Below are positions 21,445 through 26,960 of a stretch of 26,960 nucleotides of DNA, piece by piece; positions within the stretch are counted from its first letter, which is position 1; each line of letters begins with the position of its first letter. The notes under the pieces were generated by a model, which worked only from the letters and a program-made list of their open reading frames with translations, was not told where the DNA came from and did no database searches. The DNA is from Flexicrinis sp001567485 (GTDB lineage: Bacteria; Chloroflexota; Anaerolineae; Aggregatilineales; Phototrophicaceae). The position numbers and the translations under genes are program-made. The DNA lies in contig SZPI01000039.1 in NCBI GenBank assembly GCA_030263635.1, forward strand, positions 1-26,960, in the 5' to 3' direction.

Positions 21445-22692
21445 TTAAGCCGCCGAGAATTCGGGCCGTGTGTAAACCTTCGCGCGCCAAAACACCAGTA
21501 CGGCCAGCATTGCCATGACCCCGCCGTAGAGCTGCAGCGCCAGCGGGACGCCCAGTCCTTCGGCCAGCATACCGAGCAGCAGCGCGCCAAACGGCGATAG
21601 ACCGAACACGGTGAGCATGTACAGACTGAGCACCCGGCCCCGAAAGGCGTTTGACAGCGTGAGCTGCAAGTCGAGGTTCATGTTGACCAGCGTCAGCACC
21701 ATGCACAGGCCAGATGCCATCGCGAACAGCACCGCGCCGGGAACCGACGTCTGCATGCCGATCAACGCCATGACGGCGGCCGCACCGAGCATGGCCGCCC
21801 CGATGATGCTGATGCGGGCGTAGTGCGCCGCCAGCCAACCCACCATCAAGCCGGCGATAATCGAGCCGACGCCCTGTGCCGCGCTGAGCAGTGCGTACCC
21901 CTCGCGCGAGTTGTCGATGGTGGTCTCGGCGATGGCCGGCATCATCTGGAAGATCGGCAGCAGGAAGAAGCCCGCGATGGACGACAGCATCAGCAGCCGC
22001 TTCACGGCCGGGTCACGCCTGACGTAAGCGAGTCCCTCGCGCATCTGCTGCACCGGACGCGTGCGGACTTTCGGGATCGGCAGCGCAAACGGCACATGCA
22101 TCGCCAGCAGGCAGCCGAGCACGACGAGGAAGCTGATGGCATTGATGAGAAAGCACCAGTTGAGGCCAAGCTGTGCGAGCACCGCGCCGGCGGCCATTGG
22201 CCCGAAGACGCGCGTCGAGCTGTTCATGATCGAGTTGAGGGCAAGCGCGCTGGACAGATCGTCGCGGCCGACCATCTCGACCATGAACGTTTGTCGGGAC
22301 GGCGCATCGACCGAAATCGACAGGCCGAGGATGAACGCCAGAACGACGACGTGCCACACTTGGACGGTATTGGTGACGGCGAGCACGGTAAGGATGGCCG
22401 CCAGCGACATCTGCGTGACATTGGTCGCCACCAGCAGACGCCGGCGGGGGATCATCTCGACGATCACGCCGGCGAGCGGAGACATCAGCAGCACGGGCAG
22501 CCCCGCGGCCAGCGCCACGATACCCAGCCACGCCTCCGACCCTGTCAGGGTGTACACCAGATAACCCTGCGCGATGTTCTGCATCCACGTGCCGGACTGC
22601 GAGACCAATTGACCGAAGAAGTAGAGACGGAAGTTGCCGCTGCGGAGGGCGTGGAATGTCCCGACAGTCGGGGCGGCGGCGGTAACAGCCAT
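21445..22692 (-). CDS. MFS transporter (MFS_3/EntS-like exporter)
   Basis: 415 residues from ATG 22692 (MAVTAAAPTVGTFHALRSGN); the frame is open to 22734 but the extra residues are Arg-rich and unlike the family. Twelve hydrophobic segments are apparent, with FRLYFFGQLVSQSGTWMQNI and AQGYLVYTLTGS at the first helix, characteristic of the MFS_3 family that includes the enterobactin exporter EntS. Loop 2-3 reads SPLAGVIVEMIPRRRLL, a variant of the MFS motif A. It is likely a proton-driven exporter of a small molecule; the substrate is unknown. It is convergent with the sugar-nucleotide operon and divergent from the ABC operon. Confidence 0.92.
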   Translation of the reverse strand: MAVTAAAPTVGTFHALRSGNFRLYFFGQLVSQSGTWMQNIAQGYLVYTLTGSEAWLGIVALAAGLPVLLMSPLAGVIVEMIPRRRLLVATNVTQMSLAAILTVLAVTNTVQVWHVVVLAFILGLSISVDAPSRQTFMVEMVGRDDLSSALALNSIMNSSTRVFGPMAAGAVLAQLGLNWCFLINAISFLVVLGCLLAMHVPFALPIPKVRTRPVQQMREGLAYVRRDPAVKRLLMLSSIAGFFLLPIFQMMPAIAETTIDNSREGYALLSAAQGVGSIIAGLMVGWLAAHYARISIIGAAMLGAAAVMALIGMQTSVPGAVLFAMASGLCMVLTLVNMNLDLQLTLSNAFRGRVLSLYMLTVFGLSPFGALLLGMLAEGLGVPLALQLYGGVMAMLAVLVFWRAKVYTRPEFSAA

Positions 22693-22995
22693 GAGGCGAT
22701 CTCGTCTTGTCCTGATTGGTCTCAATCTCATCATTATTGCGCGATGCGCGCGCGGATTGGTCTACGTTGGACTGCCCGCAGCGCCCTGCGCGGTGTGCCG
22801 GATGATAGGCAAAACGCATGTATTGATAACGATACTAAGAACGATAGCGATGGAACACTCATGAATGTCTAAAATTTATCGCGTTCGTAAGTATGTTCCA
22901 AATGAACGCCCACGCGGAGAAATTAGGGTTGTGTTGGGAACATATTGGTGGACGCGTGCGGTCGGAATTGGATGGGCACGATCAAGCGCTTGTCA

Positions 22996-23024
22996 TTGAT
23001 AAAGCAGGGCCGCTGTGTTATCCT
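22996..23024 (+). promoter_or_regulatory. Promoter of the ABC uptake operon
   Basis: TTGATA (22996-23001), 17-bp spacer, TATCCT (23019-23024). Start is predicted near 23031, leaving a leader of about 90 nt before ATG 23121. Confidence 0.55.
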
Positions 23025-23031
23025 CTGCGCC

Positions 23032-23047
23032 GTTAACACCCGTTAAC
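23032..23047. promoter_or_regulatory. Tandem GTTAAC palindromes at the ABC promoter start
   Basis: GTTAAC at 23032-23037 and 23042-23047, one helical turn (10 bp) apart, just downstream of the -10 element. A repressor bound there would block initiation. The regulator is not identified. Confidence 0.4.
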
Positions 23048-23120
23048 GCGGGGGAGGCATGAGTCGGATGCTGGCTCCCGGTTGCGAATACAAGTCCGAC
23101 ATTTTCTAAGGAGGACCGTA

Positions 23121-24791
23121 ATGAAGCGCACTTTTCGTTTCATGGTAGTCGGCCTGATGCTGCTGGCGATGTCACTGGGGATCGTCGCCAACGCGCAGGA
23201 TGGCTCCGTACTGGTCATTGGCTGGGAACAGGAGCCCCCGCTTCTCTCCCCGCGCAGCGATCTCGCGTTTGCTGCTCTTATGACCAACTTCTATGGCCGT
23301 GACGTGTGGAACTGGGACGTCAATCGCCAGATCTACCCGGAGATGGTCGAAGAAGTCCCGACTGTGGCTAACGGCATGGTCACCACGCTTGAGAACGGCG
23401 CCACGCAGGTGACGTACAAGCTGCGTGAAGGCATGGTGTGGTCTGACGGCACGCCGATCACCACCGACGACTGCCTGCTCACCCACGAGCTGATGATGGA
23501 TCCGACGAAGGCCACCTTCCAGCGCGGGACGTACCCTGAGGTCGTCGAGAGCTTCGAGGTTGTTGACGACACCACCTTTGTGCTGACCTACAACGCCCCG
23601 TGGCCTGACTTCCAGTCTGACAGCTACGCCACCTGCGGCACCTTCCCCGCCCACATCTTCCGCCCGATCCTCGAGGCTGAAGGCAACATCGACAACGCGC
23701 CGTTTTGGAGCGGTCAGGGCGTGGTGGGTTACGGCCCGTACGTCTTCACCGAGTGGATCGTCGGCGAGAGCGTTCGCTTCGAAGCCAACCCGCTGTGGGA
23801 TGGTCAGGCGCCCGCCTTCTCGACCGTTATCCTGCGCATGATCACCGATACCGCCCAGATGCAGAACGCTCTGGAAGCTGGCGAAATCGACGTCGCCTTC
23901 AACTTCAGCGACGATCTGGTTCCGGGTTATCAGGCTATCGAGAACACCGAAGTCTTCAGCACCCCTGGTGTCTTCGGTGACGCGATCTGGATGAACTACG
24001 GCAACGGCGGCCACCCGGCCCTCGCTGACAAGAACGTCCGTATCGCCATCATCAGCGCCATCGACCGCAAGACCCTCGCCGAGCAGCTCGTTGGCCCCGG
24101 CACCGAGGTTCCCAAGGCATGGCACTCGTCCGCGTTCTGGCCGGATGACCTCGGCATTGTCGAGTACAACGTTGACGAAGCCAACCGTCTCCTCGACGAG
24201 GCGGGTTGGGTCGACACCAACGGCGACGGCATCCGTGATAAGGATGGCGTCGAGATGATCCTGCGCTTCTTCACCACCGACCGTCAGATCCGTATGGACT
24301 ATCAGGTCGCCATTCAGGATTACCTCTCGAAGGTGGGCATCGCCACCCAGCTGCTCCCGGTTCCGGCGACCATCCTGTTCGCCGACTACCTCGAACGCGG
24401 TATCCTCGACACCGGTGACTTCGACATGGCGATCTTCGCCCTCAGCTCTGGCGCGCTGTCGCCGTTCGCTGGCGCGCCCGACTGGTTCGGCTGCGATGGC
24501 ATCCCGACCCCGGAAAACCCGAACGGCAACAACGGTTGGGGTTCGTGCAGCCCTGAGTTCGACGCGCTCGACCTTGAGGTCGGCACCACCGTCGATCCCG
24601 AAGCGCGTCTTGCCATCGCTGGCGAGGCCATCAAGGCGTTCGTCAATGAGCAGTTCTGGCACGGCCTGTACCTGCGCCCGACGTGGTACGCGATCAACAC
24701 CACCGTGGTTGATCCGGCGACCGCTAAGGACGTGGGCACGCTGAGCAGCAACTACTTCAACAAGATCGAGTACTGGGCGCCGCCGAGCTAG
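23121..24791 (+). CDS. ABC transporter substrate-binding protein (peptide/nickel type, SBP_bac_5)
   Basis: 556 residues. ATG 23121 has AAGGAGG 7 nt upstream and begins a Sec signal peptide (MKRTFRF, hydrophobic core, cleavage probably after NA-QDG near residue 26); no lipobox cysteine, so it is not an evident lipoprotein. Mature protein has the family-5 pattern: WEQEPPLLSP, YKLREGMVWSDGTPITTDDC (about 107-126), VGYGPYVFTEW, VRIAIISAIDRKTL, and LLDEAGWVDTNGDGIRDKDG (about 355-374), a Ca-binding-like Asp/Gly loop. It binds peptides or similar solutes outside the cytoplasm and delivers them to the permeases encoded next; the ligand is unknown. Operon start with its own promoter; a strong hairpin follows. 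Confidence 0.95.
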   Translation: MKRTFRFMVVGLMLLAMSLGIVANAQDGSVLVIGWEQEPPLLSPRSDLAFAALMTNFYGRDVWNWDVNRQIYPEMVEEVPTVANGMVTTLENGATQVTYKLREGMVWSDGTPITTDDCLLTHELMMDPTKATFQRGTYPEVVESFEVVDDTTFVLTYNAPWPDFQSDSYATCGTFPAHIFRPILEAEGNIDNAPFWSGQGVVGYGPYVFTEWIVGESVRFEANPLWDGQAPAFSTVILRMITDTAQMQNALEAGEIDVAFNFSDDLVPGYQAIENTEVFSTPGVFGDAIWMNYGNGGHPALADKNVRIAIISAIDRKTLAEQLVGPGTEVPKAWHSSAFWPDDLGIVEYNVDEANRLLDEAGWVDTNGDGIRDKDGVEMILRFFTTDRQIRMDYQVAIQDYLSKVGIATQLLPVPATILFADYLERGILDTGDFDMAIFALSSGALSPFAGAPDWFGCDGIPTPENPNGNNGWGSCSPEFDALDLEVGTTVDPEARLAIAGEAIKAFVNEQFWHGLYLRPTWYAINTTVVDPATAKDVGTLSSNYFNKIEYWAPPS

Positions 24792-24822
24792 GCTCCCCGG
24801 CACACGATCTCCTGCCAAAGGA

Positions 24823-24864
24823 TGGATGGGAGGCGTCCGTGAGGGCGCCTCCCCATCCATTTTG
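24823..24864 (+). terminator. Terminator/attenuator hairpin between binding protein and permease genes
   Basis: ATGGATGGGAGGCG (24823-24836) pairs with CGCCTCCCCATCCAT (24847-24861) with one bulged C, followed by TTT and G. A strong stem with a short T-run after the first gene is expected to stop part of the transcripts and yield more binding protein than permease. Confidence 0.7.
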
Positions 24865-24909
24865 TCGACACGCTAACGATTCCCGGATTCCAAGACGAGG
24901 CGCGCCGTC

Positions 24910-25941
24910 ATGGGCAAGTACATTATTCAGCGAATCTTGCAGGCTATCCCGCTGCTGATCATTATTTCGATCGTCGTTTTTTCCTTGATGAAGTTGGCGG
25001 GCGATCCGTTCGCGTATCTCGCGCAGGATCCGCGCGCCACGCCGCAAGACCGCGCGTTGATGCGCGCAAAGTACGGCCTTGATGATCCGCTGCCTGTTCA
25101 GTACATCACATGGCTGGTCGGCGACGATTGGCGGATGCGTGACAAGACCGGCGATGGCGAGCTTGACAGCTATGGTGATCGGCGCGGCGTGCTGCGCGGC
25201 GACCTCGGCGAATCAATCGTGTATGGTCGCACGGTCGGTGAGGTCTTCAGCATCCGGCTTCCCAATACGCTGATCCTCATGGTCACGCAGTATGTCGTGA
25301 CGATCTTTCTGGCGCTGTTTATCGGGATTTTCGCGGCGCTTCGTAAATACACCGTCGCCGACAACATCATCACCGGTATCTCGTTCGTGCTGTTCTCGAT
25401 GCCGGTGTTCTTGCTGGCGCTGCTGCTCGTTCAGGTTTTCGCCGTGCAGTTTAAGCATCTCGGCTTGCCGTATCTTCCAGTCTCCGGCATGTATGACCCC
25501 CGTGGTGATCGGTCGATCGATGAGCTGGTGCGCCATCTGATTCTGCCGGTCGCCAGCCTCGCCGCGATCAGCATTGCTGGGTACAGTCGTTACATTCGCG
25601 CGACCATGTTGGAGGTCATCAACTCAGATTACATCCGCACGGCGCGCGCCAAAGGCTTGTCCGAACGGCGTATCACGTTCCTGCACGCGCTCAAGAACGC
25701 ATCGCTTCCGTTGGTCACGCTGGTGGCGCTGGACGTGCCATTCTTGCTGGGCGGCGCGGTCATCACCGAGACGATCTTCAGCTGGCCGGGGATGGGCACC
25801 GCGTTTATTGAGGCACTGCGGCGGCCCGATATGTTCCTGATCATCTCGTTCGTCTTGATGACGGCTGTCGCGGTGGTGGTGTTCCAGATTATCGCAGACA
25901 TCGTCTATTCGTGGCTCGACCCACGAATCCGTTACAACTAG
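24910..25941 (+). CDS. ABC transporter permease, DppB-like
   Basis: 343 residues, six predicted transmembrane helices. N-terminal IIQRILQAIPLLIIISIVVF and the GDPFAYL segment are typical of the first permease of peptide/nickel importers. The conserved cytoplasmic EAA loop is ARAKGLSERRITFLHALKNA (about 241-260), which contacts the ATPase. Between the first helix and the LRGDLGESI segment is an insert containing GDDWRMRDKTGDGELDSYG (about residues 71-89), a DxxGDGxxD loop resembling a calcium-binding loop, not present in Escherichia coli DppB. ATG 24910 has a weak ribosome-binding site and follows the attenuator. The second permease begins 13 bp downstream. Confidence 0.95.
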   Translation: MGKYIIQRILQAIPLLIIISIVVFSLMKLAGDPFAYLAQDPRATPQDRALMRAKYGLDDPLPVQYITWLVGDDWRMRDKTGDGELDSYGDRRGVLRGDLGESIVYGRTVGEVFSIRLPNTLILMVTQYVVTIFLALFIGIFAALRKYTVADNIITGISFVLFSMPVFLLALLLVQVFAVQFKHLGLPYLPVSGMYDPRGDRSIDELVRHLILPVASLAAISIAGYSRYIRATMLEVINSDYIRTARAKGLSERRITFLHALKNASLPLVTLVALDVPFLLGGAVITETIFSWPGMGTAFIEALRRPDMFLIISFVLMTAVAVVVFQIIADIVYSWLDPRIRYN

Positions 25942-25954
25942 GGAGATTCGTCTC

Positions 25955-26914
25955 ATGGCTAATGCAGCCGCAAAACAGGCCCAGACCGTCGTGACGCTCG
26001 GCGAACGCGAGCCTGAAGCGGAATCTCTGCTGAAGATCGCCGTGCGCCGGTTCTTCAAACATCGTATGGCGGTGGCTGGACTGGTCATCATGGCCGCGAT
26101 CCTGCTGTACACTATTGGCGGAGCGTTCTTCGTAAGCGAGGAATTCGCCAACGACGCGGACGTGACTCAACGCTTCGAAGCGCCATCCGCCGCGCATCCG
26201 TTCGGCACCGACGAGGTTGGCCGCGATCTGCTTGCGCGCACGATCTACGGCGGGCAGATTTCGCTGGCGATCGGCCTCATCTCGGTCACCATTGCGATCA
26301 GCATCGGCACCGTAGTGGGGCTGGTGTCTGGGTACTTTGGCGGCCTCGTGGACAGCATTCTGATGCGCTTTGTCGAGGCGATGCTGGCGATCCCGACGCT
26401 AATTCTGCTGCTGCTGCTGCAACGACCGTTGATCGAGGCGAGCGCGACGAACATCGTGATCTTTGGCCGTCAGATCAGCGTCACCGTAGTCGCCATTATC
26501 TTGATTATCGGCTTGACGTCGTGGTTGGGCCTCAGCCGGATCGTGCGCTCGCTGGTGCTTACGCTCAAGGAACAGGAGTTCATCACAGCGGCGCACATGC
26601 TCGGTGCGAGCAACTGGCGCATCATCTTCGTGCATATTCTGCCCAACTGCCTCGCGCCGATCCTTGTGTCGGCGACGCTCGGCATCGGCGGTGCGATTGT
26701 GGTCGAGACGGCGCTCAGCTTCCTCGGCTTCGGCGTGCTTCCGCCGACCGCGACGTGGGGCAACATCCTCCAGCGCGCCCGGGTCGATCCTTACGAATAC
26801 CCGTGGATGTGGATGGCGCCCGGCGCGCTCATCACGCTGACCGTGCTGTCGATCAATTTCATCGGCGATGGCCTGCGCGACGCCTTCGACCCGCGTTCGA
26901 TGAAGGGTGGATAA
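25955..26914 (+). CDS. ABC transporter permease, DppC-like
   Basis: 319 residues. Layout of the second permease: a soluble N-terminus, RRFFKHRMAVAGLVIMAAIL as the first helix (about 31-50), the conserved HPFGTDEVGRDLLARTIYGG (about 76-95), five further helices, and the EAA loop EFITAAHMLGASNWRIIFVH (about 209-228). The C-terminus FIGDGLRDAFDPRSM is the family end. With the preceding permease it forms the transmembrane channel. ATG 25955 follows AGGGAGA. The ATPase genes usually next in such operons would lie past the right edge; 26915-26960 contains no start of them. Confidence 0.96.
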   Translation: MANAAAKQAQTVVTLGEREPEAESLLKIAVRRFFKHRMAVAGLVIMAAILLYTIGGAFFVSEEFANDADVTQRFEAPSAAHPFGTDEVGRDLLARTIYGGQISLAIGLISVTIAISIGTVVGLVSGYFGGLVDSILMRFVEAMLAIPTLILLLLLQRPLIEASATNIVIFGRQISVTVVAIILIIGLTSWLGLSRIVRSLVLTLKEQEFITAAHMLGASNWRIIFVHILPNCLAPILVSATLGIGGAIVVETALSFLGFGVLPPTATWGNILQRARVDPYEYPWMWMAPGALITLTVLSINFIGDGLRDAFDPRSMKGG

Positions 26915-26960
26915 GGGCGATCGGAGCGTCTTTCACGCCCTGATGAAACCCTCACCCCCG

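Larger units (their letters stand above)
22693..23120. other. 428-bp divergent regulatory region
   Basis: An AT-richer stretch (about 22800-23030) between the MFS and ABC operons. It holds the inverted repeat TATGTTCC (22892-22899) / GGAACATA (22937-22944), a good promoter at 22996-23024, and two GTTAAC palindromes at 23032-23037 and 23042-23047 placed over the predicted transcription start. No gene is supported here. Confidence 0.6.

Noticed and set aside
21823..22872. 349-residue plus-strand frame opposite the MFS gene
   Set aside because: Highly charged Arg/His/Asp translation, antisense shadow of a clear transporter.
23172..24860. 562-residue minus-strand frame opposite the binding-protein gene
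   Set aside because: Shadow frame, no domains, and it crosses the attenuator hairpin.
1..26960. tRNA, rRNA, CRISPR array or complete insertion sequence
   Set aside because: No tRNA T-loop/anticodon patterns, no regularly spaced repeats and no transposase or integrase motifs were found by reading; a tRNAscan or CRISPR search was not possible.

Overview
The window is a high-GC (about 60% by eye) bacterial segment. Gene content suggests Chloroflexota, probably an Anaerolineae-like lineage: a DUF2277 protein, RsmA with an NVPY motif, several Chloroflexota-type hypothetical proteins, and a peptide-type ABC operon whose permease carries an Asp/Gly-rich extracytoplasmic insert. The assignment rests on family recognition and is an inference.

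Layout. (1) 1-1682 is a scrambled restriction-modification remnant. It holds the 3' end of a DNA methyltransferase gene, a DUF3800 gene that has lost its start codon, a second copy of the methyltransferase 3' end (an 89-bp direct repeat, 86/89 identical), and on the opposite strand an N-terminal fragment of another restriction-modification protein. (2) 1682-8600 holds a large membrane protein and a run of accessory genes: NYN-domain nuclease, HNH endonuclease, small unknown proteins, an excisionase-like HTH gene co-transcribed with a 104-aa unknown, a Cys-rich hypothetical, a membrane-anchored thioredoxin, a CcrM-like DNA methyltransferase with a RAMA-like tail, and DUF2277. (3) 8688-13618 holds an SDR enzyme, a reduced GT39-like membrane protein, a hypothetical, rsmA, and two tandem membrane proteins sharing a C-terminal beta-domain. 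(4) 13690-21344 is a cell-surface polysaccharide region: RmlD-like reductase, GT4 glycosyltransferase, pentapeptide-repeat membrane protein, then UDP-HexNAc 2-epimerase, NAD-dependent epimerase/dehydratase, a second 2-epimerase and a UDP-HexNAc 6-dehydrogenase. The latter four could convert UDP-GlcNAc to UDP-ManNAc and its uronic acid, plus one further modified sugar. (5) 21445-22692 is a convergent MFS exporter. (6) 23121-26914 is a peptide/nickel-type ABC uptake operon (binding protein, two permeases); its ATPase genes would lie beyond the right edge.

The most interesting non-coding signal is on the minus strand at 3855-3952. A near-consensus promoter (TTGTCA, 17 bp, TATAAT) is followed at once by a 9-bp hairpin with a UUCG tetraloop, then an 8-bp hairpin with a GAAA tetraloop and a U-rich tail. 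This could be a small RNA of about 60 nt, or an attenuating leader for the NYN nuclease gene. The second notable signal is the direct-repeat-flanked DUF3800 gene at the left edge. No tRNA, rRNA, CRISPR array or intact insertion sequence was seen.
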